A stretch of 64,000 nucleotides of DNA, taken from the NCBI GenBank assembly GCA_963725255.1, contig CAVRXV010000004.1:248001-312000 (forward strand), in the 5' to 3' direction. The notes under the pieces were generated by a model. It was not told the DNA's origin and did not search any database. It saw nothing but the letters and a program-made list of their open reading frames with translations. A program made the translations under genes and the position numbers. Positions within the stretch are counted from its first letter, which is position 1, and every line of letters begins with the position of its first letter. The stretch is from JAIEPX01 sp963725255. Its GTDB lineage: Bacteria > Pseudomonadota > Gammaproteobacteria > JAIEPX01. Positions 1 through 9,295 of this stretch are shown here, in pieces.

Positions 1-1523
1 CTTTTGAGGCCTGTACTACGAGGGCTCGATAGGGGCGATGTTTCAGGTGATTTTGGCAAGCTCGTTAAGAAAGTGCCTATTTCTTGATTGAGTAATTCTG
101 CCGCTTGCTCATACTGAACAACTTTTTGAGCGGTTGTTTTTTTTCGCGCTTCTATAGGTATTGCGGTGGCAATAGCGGTAATCTCTTTAGTTTCTTCGCA
201 GCATCTTTTCCAGGCTGAATCGAATTCGCTCGTGATAGTACTTATTGAAAAAATGTTTTTTATCCAGAGTGCCGTGCTAGGATCGGTTGTTGCGCCTGCT
301 TTGCTGAGTATCTCCCAGGTTTGGGTCGTACAATCGATTAATTTTTTTTTGCAGGTTTGAAGTGCTCCGTGTAACTCGTTGAGTTGATTCATCAACCCAA
401 TAATATGACTGTTGCAGACTTGGAGATTTAAGAGATGATGTTCTTCTTCTGCCAGTTCCATCCCTTCTTTGCAAGAATGAAGAACTTTTATTGTTTCATA
501 AACTAAAGCATGCATTTTAATAAAGGTTTCAAGAATGTTAGGCTTGCTAAGAAAAGGTGAGTGAATGCCTAAACTCTCTGTTGTCATTGTCTCGTATCGA
601 AAGAATTCTATGAGAGAGGTTGGTGACTGATGGCTTCCATTGAAAATCGCTTTTGGAATGCAGAGTTGATTGTCACTCGTAATAAATGGATTGGTGATTT
701 GTATTTGTTTCATACTATTTTTTTTGTGCAATCCAGCTGTTAATCTGGGTGAGCGTAGAGAATTAGTTGGAGAAGACGTTTCTTTTTCTTTGAATAATTC
801 ACTCAGTTGAGGCGCAATTAAGAGGGCTTTGAGCAATTGACCGCTCTTAGTGTTTATTATTGCCGCTATAAACGGATCATTGGCTTGAAGTTTTGCTACG
901 CCAGGAAAAGGTTTCAATTCAGTATTTGAAAAAAGAACATATAAGAATCGGATTCCATTATCAATCATGGATTTTCCATGCCCAATTAAGCTTTCAAGAT
1001 GTGAATGGAGTTGTGTTGTTGGGGTTTCGGGTTTGAGCTTTGGAATAATATTCCTTAAATCTTTTTTTAACATGTTAAGTAGCATTCGAATTTCTTGGTC
1101 ATTGACATCTTCGGGTGATAATAAAGTAGATTTCATCAATGAAGTAATGTACTCAATTCTTTTTTTTACATTGGCTATGTTTTCTTCAGTGCGGGCCGCG
1201 CCAGAAAGCGTTAAGGCGAGCCAATGTAAATATTCGAATAACATTAGGTGAATAGGATGGTTTGGGTCTATACTTTTTTCAATTCGAGCATTAATAAGTT
1301 TGCAAATAGATTGAATTTGCTGATGAACAGTGTTTTTTAGGTGGCCTTCTTTTTCTCGTCGAGTCCAGGTATCCAATGTAAACTCTTTTTCCTGGAGTTT
1401 GGGGCGAGTTTTCAATGTTCCCAAAGATTCTTTAATGGCTGTAGTAAAACACTCGCAAATAATTGCGAGTTTAGACTCATATTCAGAGTTTTTTGTTTCT
1501 TCTACAAAAGTTACTCTTCTCAC
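1..1523 (-). CDS. Partial effector-like protein, paralogue of the neighbouring 1762-aa protein (3' end outside window)
   Basis: An uninterrupted minus-strand frame runs from the first base of the window to about 1523, over 500 codons with no stop. I chose GTG at 1523 because GGAG lies six bases upstream; an in-frame ATG at 1535 has no Shine-Dalgarno. The product is largely helical. Residues ~183-395 align by eye with residues ~63-290 of the next gene, sharing a GIHSPF block, a TNxFxxSDxQxCxP block and a KxGQLLxAL block. The visible C-terminal part turns into an SPxxSPRS-type low-complexity tail, as in that neighbour. No catalytic motif is recognised. The two genes lie in tandem on the same strand, ~50 bp apart, which suggests duplication. 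A secreted effector is inferred from the company of LRR proteins only. Confidence 0.75.
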   Translation of the reverse strand, partial: MRRVTFVEETKNSEYESKLAIICECFTTAIKESLGTLKTRPKLQEKEFTLDTWTRREKEGHLKNTVHQQIQSICKLINARIEKSIDPNHPIHLMLFEYLHWLALTLSGAARTEENIANVKKRIEYITSLMKSTLLSPEDVNDQEIRMLLNMLKKDLRNIIPKLKPETPTTQLHSHLESLIGHGKSMIDNGIRFLYVLFSNTELKPFPGVAKLQANDPFIAAIINTKSGQLLKALLIAPQLSELFKEKETSSPTNSLRSPRLTAGLHKKNSMKQIQITNPFITSDNQLCIPKAIFNGSHQSPTSLIEFFRYETMTTESLGIHSPFLSKPNILETFIKMHALVYETIKVLHSCKEGMELAEEEHHLLNLQVCNSHIIGLMNQLNELHGALQTCKKKLIDCTTQTWEILSKAGATTDPSTALWIKNIFSISTITSEFDSAWKRCCEETKEITAIATAIPIEARKKTTAQKVVQYEQAAELLNQEIGTFLTSLPKSPETSPLSSPRSTGLK

Positions 1524-1574
1524 GTTTAACTCCATTTATTAAAGATAAATTAAGTCACGCAAATATTAAATTTA

Positions 1575-4500
1575 TTATTTTTTTTGCAATACTGCTTGAG
1601 CTTTTTCTTGATTAGCTCTAATCGCTGCCTTAAGGTCAGCTGTCAATTTTGCCGAGAAGCAATTTTCAATTTTTTCGCGAGTAGGATCGAGAGAGTCGGC
1701 ATCCTCAAAAAAATCCAAATTGATAATGCGTTCATTTTCTCGTAATAGTTCGAGAAGAATAGTGCCTGCCTCATCATTGAGGCGGTTGGCGGAAATCAGT
1801 ACCGATTCAATTGTTGGGTGCCTTATCAGCGCTTCACAAATAAAGCCAATGCCATCGTTTGTAAGATCGTTAAAACGAATATCAAGTGATTTTAAATGTT
1901 CATTTCTCTTTAATCCATTCGCTAGAATAGATGCACCGAATGAACCAAGTCCGCATTCATCAATTTTTAGATGTTCAAGTGTTGGATGTGTGGCTAAAAG
2001 ATCACGAAAAGCAATTACGCTTGCGGATTTATTATCATGGCCTCTCATTTCTTTTTCACTGAGTGAGTGAAAGAGTTTTCCGTTGTTTGATACGCAGAGG
2101 ATTTTAAGACTTTTTTGTTGTGATAATTCAGCGCACAATTGAGTGGCTCCAACAGCACCGATGTCATTATTTTGTAATAACACAATGTCATGTTCTCTGT
2201 TGCCTTCTAGAACGGTCAAGATTTCATTGATATTTTCGTTGTTGAACAGTTTTCCAGGTTTGTCAGGAGTGCCTCTGGATTTTTGGAAAAATTCTACGTG
2301 TGTTCTTGCGGGTTTGAGTGCTGGGCCTGACATTGGTTCGCCCGCTGGTTTTTGATCAGCTTCTAGTAATTGTTCTGCTTCTTGAACTACTTCTTCTAGA
2401 GTTTGTGTTTTTTGGGGCTGTGTTTGCCTTCTTTTGCTTATGTTAGGTCCAATCGCGGTGAAGGTCGTCTTTTTTACAACTCTTGAAATAGCTCCCGGTC
2501 CTCCGCCAAGAAAGTCGTCCCGCAGAGCTATTTTCTGGCGTTCTGATACTACATTCGATACACCATTTGACCGTTTATCTGTTGCTCCAAGACTCGGTGA
2601 TGCTGGTCCAGACGATGATGTGTTTTGAGGTGTGGTATTTTCCTGTGAGCCTGGTTGATCTTTAGAAATTGGTTGCACAACAACAGGAGATTGTGGACTT
2701 GTTTTAGAATCAGCGGGATCTTCTTCGTCTACAGATGCGGCAGGTCCCTCAACTTGTTGTGAGAGCCGGAGGTTATCTGTTTCTTCACTGTTATCATCAT
2801 TCTTATCATCTAGTTTCGGAGAAGTTGTGCCTTCTGTAATTGGGCTTGGGGTTGGTTCTTTTTGCTCTCGAGGACTGGTAAGTGGTTGAGATGCTGGAAT
2901 TGAACTTGATGCCACGAGTGGTTTTGCTGATGAAGCTTGATCAAGATTTTTCTCGCTTTTTATACTTTGTGTAACGAGCTCTTCTGCTCTGGGGGAGGTT
3001 GGGGGTGAACCAGAAGTAGTTGCTTTTTTTGCTGCTGAGATTCTGGAAAGTACAGCAGGATCCGCTTTTGCTCCGGGTGGAACCGGTGTTGGTGATGCTG
3101 GTTTTTTGATAGTGCTCATTTTGTCAGGGCCAGTGCCGGCTCTTGGTCGAGTGCTGGGTGCTGGCTTTCCTGTTTCCTCTTTATCTAATGGTGGTGGTGT
3201 TGATGCAGCATTCACTGTTGTTTGTTCTGGTGTTCCGGTTTTTTCCTTGAGTGGTTTTACTTCATCGTTGGCTCTTTCGTTGAAAGGTTGTGCATCTTTT
3301 TTAGATGGCTCTGTAAGTGTAAGACTAGTGGCAGACGCTCCTGTAGTCTCATTGGAAGCCAATTCTGGTTGTTGTTGCTGAACTGGAGGCGTGTCCTTTT
3401 CAGAAGTGGGTAACGCAGTATTATTTACAGCAATCTCAAGTTTGGCTTTGGGTTCTTCTGTTGGTTTTGTAATTTCTTTTGGAGGCAGTTCTTGAGCTTT
3501 GGGTGGGGCGGAGAGTGTTGCAGATTCAGTTGTTCCGCTTCTTCTGCTGAGTTGAGGTGAGCCACCTCCGGTTCTTTCAGCCCAAAGATTTCTCATTGCA
3601 CTTGGTTTAATTGAGTTTTTATCTACACCGCCGGTATCTGAAGAACCAGCGCTTGTTGATCTTGGTGATGTTGCAACTGTAGCAACGGCGTCAGGTTGCT
3701 TAGGAGGATCAACTTTAGCTGGAGGTGCGGATTGTTTAGGTTCTTCTGCAGTTTTGGAAGCTGAAGTACTCACAGTGTTACCTGATCTTGGTGATGTTGC
3801 AACTGTAGCAACGGCGTCAGGTTGCTTGGGAGGATCAACTTTAGCTGAAGGTGCGGGTTGTCTGGGTTCTTCTGCAGCTTTGGAAACTGAAGTACTCACA
3901 GTGTTACCTGATCTTGGTGATGTTGCAACTGTAGCAACGGCGTCAGGTTGCTTAGGAGGATCAACTTTAGCTGGAGGTGCGGATTGTTTAGGTTCTTCTG
4001 CAGTTTTGGAAGCTGAAGTACTCACAGTGTTACCTGATCTTGGTGATGTTGCAACTGTAGCAACGGCGTCAGGTTGCTTGGGAGGATCAACTTTAGCTGG
4101 AGGTGCGGATTGTTTAGGTTCTTCTGCAGTTTTGGAAGCTGAAGTACTCACAGTGTTACCTGATCTTGGTGATGTTGCAATTGTTGGAGCGGTGTCTATT
4201 TTCTTAGGTGGGTCAATTTTTGTAGGGGGCACTTGTTTAGGTTCTTCTGCAGTTTTGGAAGCTGAAGTACTCACAGTGTTACCCGATCTTGGTGATGTTG
4301 CAATTGTTGGAGCGGTGTCTATTTTCTTAGGTGGGTCAATTTTTGCTGGGGGCACTTGTTTAGGTTCTTCTGCAGTTTTTGATGATGACATAGTAGGATC
4401 AGATGACTTACCTGAATCAGTGCCCACTTTGGCAGCTACAGGAGTTACAACAGCGGTCGTTGTCGGTGGTTTATCTGCTGATTTTTCCTGTTTTTTGTCA

Positions 4501-6863
4501 TCTAGATTTTCAGCTTCGTCTTTCTTTGGTGATGCCAATGATTTTTCTTGCCGTGTTGGAGGGGTAGGTGCCGCTGAAGCGGGAGGTTGAGGTCTACTCA
4601 ATGGTGGTGAAGTTGAAAGAGCAGCAGATCTTGGGCTTTCTTCTCTTTTTAAACTTGCATGCGGAGTTGATAATCCATCTTTTGTGGAGGATGTAGCACT
4701 GGTTTCAGCTAATTTTTTCACTGCTTCAGGTGAGCTTACTGGGCTTTCCACTTCTAGAGATTGTCTTACGTCAAAGGTTTGTGACTGTCGTCTTTGCGAT
4801 TGTGCTTGAACAGCCGGTTGCTCCGATGTTGTTGTGTAGGGAGAGGAAAAAGGCACTCCCTCAACTTTTTTCTTAGGGGGCTGAGCTCTTCTTTCGTCTT
4901 TAGGCGCAGAAAGCCTGCCCAATAAATTCGAGATTGTGCCACTGCCTGTAGATCTGGGGCTTTCTTTTTTTGCTAGAGCGGGGCTTTGAGGTGCAGCTGA
5001 AGATGTTCTGGGCGATGTTTCGCCGCCCGGACCGCTTTTGTTTACAGCCGAACGAGGAGATATTGTCCCGCTTTTCCTGCCGAGGAAGGGGGAGCTCTTG
5101 CTCTCTCCGCTTTCCCTGCTTGCCCAAAGTTTTTGCATGTCTTTTGGTTTAATGGAACTTTGATCAACACCGGGGGCAGCTGCTGCAGCATCTACAGTAT
5201 CATCTTTTGATGACGAAACATCTGGTGAAGCGGTGCCCGCCTCGGATTTTGGATTATTCACGCTACCCGTTCGGCTGCGACCCAGTAGTCCCCCTTTAAC
5301 AGAAGCGCCTGAACTTTGTGCCTCATCATCTCGCGTTTGAAAGTGTTTGGGTAAAACTCTTACGCTGAATGCCCTTGCTTTAGCAAAATCTCCTTGTTTT
5401 TCTGCAGTTGTTTTGGGAGGTTGAGGATCCCCGCCGGTTGAGTCGGCCTTTTTTGCTGGTGCTTCTGGGGATTTTGTTTTGTTATCGTCTGATGTTTCGT
5501 CGCCTTTCTTTTTTTGAATGGCTTGTCCCGTTAATCTTCTCTCACTCGTTGATCTCCATCTTGAGAACAACTTTTTCTTTTCCCGTGATTCCTGCTCTCG
5601 TGTTGATTCTTCTTGTTCTGGTGGGGCACTGCCTTCATTACTTTCGCTTAGCGTAGCGGAATTTGAAGCCTGAGTATTATCAGTATCATGTGGAGTAGGA
5701 GGCGTGGAAGTGGGTGCTGGTGGTCGAAGGTTTAGAAATTGAGTAATGTGTTCATTCAATTGAGCGGTTGCTTTTACAAATTTTTGTCTGGCGTCTTCTA
5801 CCATTTTTTTTCTTGGGGTTTTTGTTTCCACTGATTTTAAAAGACTTGTTGCGGTTTCAATGATCTCTATACATTCTGATGAGGTAGTGTCTAATAGTTT
5901 ATTTTTATTGGACTCGCCTGAAAAAATTTGTGCCATATTTTTTTTCCATGGTGTATCTTCTGGAATTTCTTTTACACTTTGGTCTTTAATCCCTCTAACC
6001 CGAGTAGCCAATGTCGTTGATAATGCTGTGCGGCATTTTTTGGTTTCAGTACACAGCTGTTTAAAAGATTCCATCAGAAACAGGACTTGCTCTACACTAT
6101 CAGTGCAAGTGAATATTTCATCATTCTCTTGTGCTAAGTGCCGCACTTCGTTACAGGTCAAAATTGTCTTTGCTGTTTCTACTAAGAGTGCCGATATTTT
6201 TACAAAATTATTTACAACAGATTCATTGGCTCGGAAAGGTGAATGGATTCCTGATCCAACATGTGAGCCTCGAGGGTCATTGTAAAAAAAATGATCAATT
6301 ATACGTGCACAATCGGGTGTTGTTTGTACAAGATCTTCAGGAACGCAAGGCTGGTGATCACTATTAAGAAAAATATTGGTACGTACTTGAGTATGTCTTA
6401 GATTTAGTTTTCTCTTAATTGATGCTTCATCGGCTAATTTCTTTGCACCTTTGCGTACTTTGCTTTGGTCTACTTCATGTTCTTCGGCAAAGAGTACGCA
6501 AAAAGAGGGTGTGCTGACTAAAGCAAGAAGCAATTGGCCTTTTCGGGTTTTGAGAAATTCTTTATAAGGTTCTTCCAGCGCACGGAATTCTTGAATAGTA
6601 GGAACCGGAAGGGTTGTAGTATCATCCAAGACGAAATACAAATATTGAAAAGTTAAGTTTAAAATTATTTTTCCTTTTACACTAAGGTCTTCTAATTTTG
6701 GTTTGATATCGTTGAGGTTTGGGATTGAATTATTGGAATCAGATTTGGGGGATTCTAGGGTGCCGTTTTTAGGTGACTCTGGCGGTGAGCTTGTATCTTC
6801 GTCAGCGACTCCCGCGGAACTGCCGGTTCTTTTCGGGCGCAACTTGAGTAAACCTTTTTTCAT
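1575..6863 (-). CDS. Giant low-complexity protein with C-terminal leucine-rich repeats, effector-like
   Basis: 1762 residues with an AAGGA ribosome site upstream of the ATG. Order of parts: a basic N-terminus; a helical domain (~63-290) shared with the upstream-most gene of the window; a very long Pro/Ser/Thr/Lys/Glu-rich region (~370-1500) with many SPR motifs; a tandem 41/42-residue repeat (~820-1070); and ribonuclease-inhibitor-type leucine-rich repeats (~1540-1740) such as LKSLDIRFNDLTNDGIG. A short motif of the form SIKPxxMxxLWAxR occurs twice, near residues 571 and 1088. The LRR part matches that of the 428-aa protein at 7621-8907. No signal peptide or membrane segment is evident. Bacterial proteins of this build are often secreted into host cells, but no secretion signal can be proven here. 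Confidence 0.85.
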   Translation of the reverse strand: MKKGLLKLRPKRTGSSAGVADEDTSSPPESPKNGTLESPKSDSNNSIPNLNDIKPKLEDLSVKGKIILNLTFQYLYFVLDDTTTLPVPTIQEFRALEEPYKEFLKTRKGQLLLALVSTPSFCVLFAEEHEVDQSKVRKGAKKLADEASIKRKLNLRHTQVRTNIFLNSDHQPCVPEDLVQTTPDCARIIDHFFYNDPRGSHVGSGIHSPFRANESVVNNFVKISALLVETAKTILTCNEVRHLAQENDEIFTCTDSVEQVLFLMESFKQLCTETKKCRTALSTTLATRVRGIKDQSVKEIPEDTPWKKNMAQIFSGESNKNKLLDTTSSECIEIIETATSLLKSVETKTPRKKMVEDARQKFVKATAQLNEHITQFLNLRPPAPTSTPPTPHDTDNTQASNSATLSESNEGSAPPEQEESTREQESREKKKLFSRWRSTSERRLTGQAIQKKKGDETSDDNKTKSPEAPAKKADSTGGDPQPPKTTAEKQGDFAKARAFSVRVLPKHFQTRDDEAQSSGASVKGGLLGRSRTGSVNNPKSEAGTASPDVSSSKDDTVDAAAAAPGVDQSSIKPKDMQKLWASRESGESKSSPFLGRKSGTISPRSAVNKSGPGGETSPRTSSAAPQSPALAKKESPRSTGSGTISNLLGRLSAPKDERRAQPPKKKVEGVPFSSPYTTTSEQPAVQAQSQRRQSQTFDVRQSLEVESPVSSPEAVKKLAETSATSSTKDGLSTPHASLKREESPRSAALSTSPPLSRPQPPASAAPTPPTRQEKSLASPKKDEAENLDDKKQEKSADKPPTTTAVVTPVAAKVGTDSGKSSDPTMSSSKTAEEPKQVPPAKIDPPKKIDTAPTIATSPRSGNTVSTSASKTAEEPKQVPPTKIDPPKKIDTAPTIATSPRSGNTVSTSASKTAEEPKQSAPPAKVDPPKQPDAVATVATSPRSGNTVSTSASKTAEEPKQSAPPAKVDPPKQPDAVATVATSPRSGNTVSTSVSKAAEEPRQPAPSAKVDPPKQPDAVATVATSPRSGNTVSTSASKTAEEPKQSAPPAKVDPPKQPDAVATVATSPRSTSAGSSDTGGVDKNSIKPSAMRNLWAERTGGGSPQLSRRSGTTESATLSAPPKAQELPPKEITKPTEEPKAKLEIAVNNTALPTSEKDTPPVQQQQPELASNETTGASATSLTLTEPSKKDAQPFNERANDEVKPLKEKTGTPEQTTVNAASTPPPLDKEETGKPAPSTRPRAGTGPDKMSTIKKPASPTPVPPGAKADPAVLSRISAAKKATTSGSPPTSPRAEELVTQSIKSEKNLDQASSAKPLVASSSIPASQPLTSPREQKEPTPSPITEGTTSPKLDDKNDDNSEETDNLRLSQQVEGPAASVDEEDPADSKTSPQSPVVVQPISKDQPGSQENTTPQNTSSSGPASPSLGATDKRSNGVSNVVSERQKIALRDDFLGGGPGAISRVVKKTTFTAIGPNISKRRQTQPQKTQTLEEVVQEAEQLLEADQKPAGEPMSGPALKPARTHVEFFQKSRGTPDKPGKLFNNENINEILTVLEGNREHDIVLLQNNDIGAVGATQLCAELSQQKSLKILCVSNNGKLFHSLSEKEMRGHDNKSASVIAFRDLLATHPTLEHLKIDECGLGSFGASILANGLKRNEHLKSLDIRFNDLTNDGIGFICEALIRHPTIESVLISANRLNDEAGTILLELLRENERIINLDFFEDADSLDPTREKIENCFSAKLTADLKAAIRANQEKAQAVLQKK
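3658..4407 (-). repeat. Tandem coding repeat, six units of 126/123 bp
   Basis: Unit starts on the plus strand fall at 3658, 3784, 3910, 4036, 4162 and 4285, so four spacings are 126 bp and one is 123 bp. Each unit encodes 41-42 residues of the form SGNTVSTSASKTAEEPKQ, then PAKVDPPK. The units are nearly identical at DNA level, implying recent expansion or homogenisation. They fall into two subtypes: units with DPPKQPDAVATVATSPRS and units with DPPKKIDTAPTIATSPRS. Confidence 0.95.
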
Positions 6864-7006
6864 ATATAATTCCTTTTCTATATAAAAAATTGACTTCGCA
6901 ATAATTCATTTGAACACTATACTTCGAAGGTCTTTTAGTCAAGTGGAAAAACGCTTATTATGCGTACAGATTATTGTGAATGCGATGCTGTATAGGGGAA
7001 TGAAAA

Positions 7007-7624
7007 ATGCCACGATCAAAAAGTAGCCATCGATGGTTAAAAGAACATTTTGATGATCCTTTTGTGAAAAAATCGCAACAAGAAGGGTATCGCTCACGCG
7101 CGGTGTATAAGCTCATCGAAATTCAAGAAAAAGATCAGGTTGTTAAATCAGGTATGGTGGTGGTTGATTTAGGTGCTGCGCCGGGAGGGTGGAGCCAGTA
7201 TTTAGCGAAAATTGTGGGGTCTCAGGGTCGGGTGGTTGCGCTGGATATTTTGCCGATGGATCCTCTACCAGGTGTGGAATTTATTCAGGGGGATTTTATG
7301 GCTGAGGAAACGTATGCTGCGCTGATGACACTTATTGATGGTGTTGGTGTGGATGTGGTCACTTCCGACATTGCCCCGAATTTGAGTGGGATGAGGGAGG
7401 TCGATATTCCTCGAGCAATGTATTTGGCAGAATTGGCGGTTGAGTTTTCGAGACACGTTTTAAAGCCAGGCGGTAAATTGCTAATAAAAGTTTTTCAGGG
7501 AGAAGGCTTTGACAGTTTGATGAAATCGTTGCGAGAAAGTTTTACATCGGTGAAAACCCGTAAACCGGAGGCATCGCGTTCTCGTTCTAACGAAGTATAT
7601 TTATTGGCGGTGGGCTTTCGTTAG
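7007..7624 (+). CDS. rlmE: 23S rRNA (uridine-2'-O)-methyltransferase RlmE (RrmJ/FtsJ)
   Basis: RlmE methylates the 2'-OH of U2552 in 23S rRNA using S-adenosylmethionine, late in 50S assembly. The 205-aa length equals the family norm. Visible motifs are the SRAVYKL entry block with its lysine, the SAM-binding VVDLGAAPGGWSQYL loop, SDIAPNLSGM with the catalytic aspartate, GGKLLIKVFQGEG with the catalytic lysine, and SNEVYLLAVGF with the glutamate, completing the K-D-K-E tetrad. In most gammaproteobacteria ftsH follows; here it does not. The gene stands alone between two LRR genes, and its stop codon overlaps the convergent neighbour by four bases. Confidence 0.97.
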   Translation: MPRSKSSHRWLKEHFDDPFVKKSQQEGYRSRAVYKLIEIQEKDQVVKSGMVVVDLGAAPGGWSQYLAKIVGSQGRVVALDILPMDPLPGVEFIQGDFMAEETYAALMTLIDGVGVDVVTSDIAPNLSGMREVDIPRAMYLAELAVEFSRHVLKPGGKLLIKVFQGEGFDSLMKSLRESFTSVKTRKPEASRSRSNEVYLLAVGFR

Positions 7625-8907
7625 TTTAGTGTCGCTCCTTTTGAGTCACTGTTTTCTAGTTTCTCTCCGTTTTCTTGAGCGCCTTCTAATTTTAAAAATT
7701 CGTCTCGATTTTTGCCTATTTGCGCTTTTATATCAGCAACTAATTGTTCAGAAATTCTAGGGTTATCGTTAATTTCCAAAGTGAGAATTCTTGTGTTAGT
7801 TTGTACAAGCTCAAGTAATTGTTTTGCGCTTTCATCTGTTAGGTTGTTGCCATCAAGTAACACGTGTCTGATAAATTTGTGTCGCATCAGCGCTTCGCAA
7901 ATATGATTTGCGCCTGTGTCAGAAAATTTATTGTTACCTATGTCAAGAAATACGAGTGATTGATTATCTCGGATCCCTGTTGCTATAAAATTTGCACCCA
8001 AGTCATTTAATCCACAATCATTAATCATTAAAAGTGCAAGATTGGTGTGTTCAGTGAGTAATTTTTTAAACGCATCAGCACCTACATAACCTTCAGCACC
8101 AATTTTCCCCGAAGACATGCGAGGATTTTGTTCTTTTTTCGGAAGTTCTGCAAAAAGTTTTTTATTATTAGAAACGTCTAAAATTTCGACGCCGGGACGT
8201 TTTAGTAGGCATTCACAGAGCTGTTTGGCTCCTTTTCCTCCGATCTCATTTTTTTGTAAATCGAGGCGTGTAATAATACAATGTTCTGTTTGACCAGTAG
8301 GGGCAAGTTGATCGAGTATTGAAATCACAACGGTCATGCTATCGTCAGTAATAATTCGTTTGTCCTTACCAGCGGAATTATCATGAATGCCGTAAAGTAA
8401 AAGTTCAGCGGATCTAGGTTGAGTAGGAGCTGGTGTTGCTAATGGTGAGCTGGATTCAAGCAAGTGTGGTGTATGGTTTGTGGGGTTTTCTCTTAGATTT
8501 TTTTCGGTCCTTCTTTTGAGCACTCTTTGCTTTATTTCTTCTAATTTCATTTGTTTAGTTAATTTTTTTTCATCTTCTTTTATGGCTTCTTTTCTTTCTC
8601 TCAATCTTTCGTCCAACATTGGGAATTGCGGAATGGCTGGTCTGGAGTTTGATCTAGTGCGTAGTGAGTTAGATGCAGAGCCATTTCTGGAAGGGCTTTT
8701 TTCTCTCACTGATCCTCGGGGAGATGTGGGGGGTGAGTTTCTTGCTAGGATCGATCCGCGACGGGAACCATTTGGGCTTGTTTGGGGGCGGTACCGACTT
8801 CTGGATGCTCCCTGTATGTCGAGCATCTCAAGAACTTTATCAAGGCCGTCTTCGTCAGTTTTATTCGGTTGGCTATTTGCTGCTGAAGCTTCAGGTGCAT
8901 CGTTCAT
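7621..8907 (-). CDS. Leucine-rich repeat protein, effector-like
   Basis: 428 residues. The N-terminal ~180 residues are low-complexity and Ser/Arg/Pro-rich (NSPPTSPRGS, SPSRNGSASNS), with a charged helical stretch near 105-135. Residues ~190-400 are ribonuclease-inhibitor-type leucine-rich repeats (VFLDIGNNKFSDTGANHICE and similar). The repeat region aligns throughout with the C-terminus of the 1762-aa protein on the other side of rlmE, including the SNNxKLFxxLxxKE insertion and the final DIKAQI/DLKAAI helix. The two are therefore paralogues. The ribosome site (AAAAGGA upstream of the ATG) is also alike. LRRs of this kind bind proteins; a host-directed role is inferred from the family, not seen. 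Confidence 0.85.
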   Translation of the reverse strand: MNDAPEASAANSQPNKTDEDGLDKVLEMLDIQGASRSRYRPQTSPNGSRRGSILARNSPPTSPRGSVREKSPSRNGSASNSLRTRSNSRPAIPQFPMLDERLRERKEAIKEDEKKLTKQMKLEEIKQRVLKRRTEKNLRENPTNHTPHLLESSSPLATPAPTQPRSAELLLYGIHDNSAGKDKRIITDDSMTVVISILDQLAPTGQTEHCIITRLDLQKNEIGGKGAKQLCECLLKRPGVEILDVSNNKKLFAELPKKEQNPRMSSGKIGAEGYVGADAFKKLLTEHTNLALLMINDCGLNDLGANFIATGIRDNQSLVFLDIGNNKFSDTGANHICEALMRHKFIRHVLLDGNNLTDESAKQLLELVQTNTRILTLEINDNPRISEQLVADIKAQIGKNRDEFLKLEGAQENGEKLENSDSKGATLN

Positions 8908-9008
8908 AAAAATTCCTTTTAAGAATCACGCTGGTTTCGGGAACACTATAGGTAGGTCATGAATGAGTCAAGTTGAGCGATAACATTTTTACAGTAGTCA
9001 TCATACGT

Positions 9009-9173
9009 CAGCATCTCCCGGTTAAGGATATTGGGTGTTTAGATCACTCAATGCCCGTTATTTAGGGGTGTTGATTTTAAAACCGGGAGATGCTTCCTTT
9101 AATCTATTTAGGGGAGAGAATCACGATTCTCTCCCCTAAAACCCCTCATCGCGGAAGGAAAATCTTCTAACAC
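9009..9173. repeat. Dispersed double-hairpin repeat, copy 1
   Basis: About 165 bp upstream of murD and nearly identical to 59779-59943. It has a 14-bp perfect inverted repeat (AGCATCTCCCGGTT at 9009-9022, its complement at 9080-9093), then a second hairpin (TTAGGGGAGAGAAT and complement, 9107-9138), then a conserved single-stranded tail. It occupies most of the ~390-bp gap between the LRR gene and murD. It contains no ORF. It may be a non-autonomous mobile palindromic element or serve as a transcription barrier. Confidence 0.85.
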
Positions 9174-9295
9174 CTTTTGTGGTTAACATAAGCCGAATTA
9201 TTTCAAGAATTATAGTCTGGCTAACATGAAAAATGCCTGACAGGCTCAAGGGAATCGAGTATGATTATCGGTTTTCGAATCTTGTGGGACCAATT

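Noticed and set aside
166..1542. Several short plus-strand frames in the first 1.5 kb
   Set aside because: They lie opposite a continuous minus-strand frame with paralogue support; none has a ribosome site or recognisable product.
3658..4407. Possible CRISPR array
   Set aside because: The units are long, contiguous, in frame and have no unique spacers.
3754..4590. Open 278-aa plus-strand frame across the tandem repeat
   Set aside because: It is the mirror of the repetitive coding strand of the giant LRR protein; the repeat keeps the opposite frame open by chance. No ribosome site.
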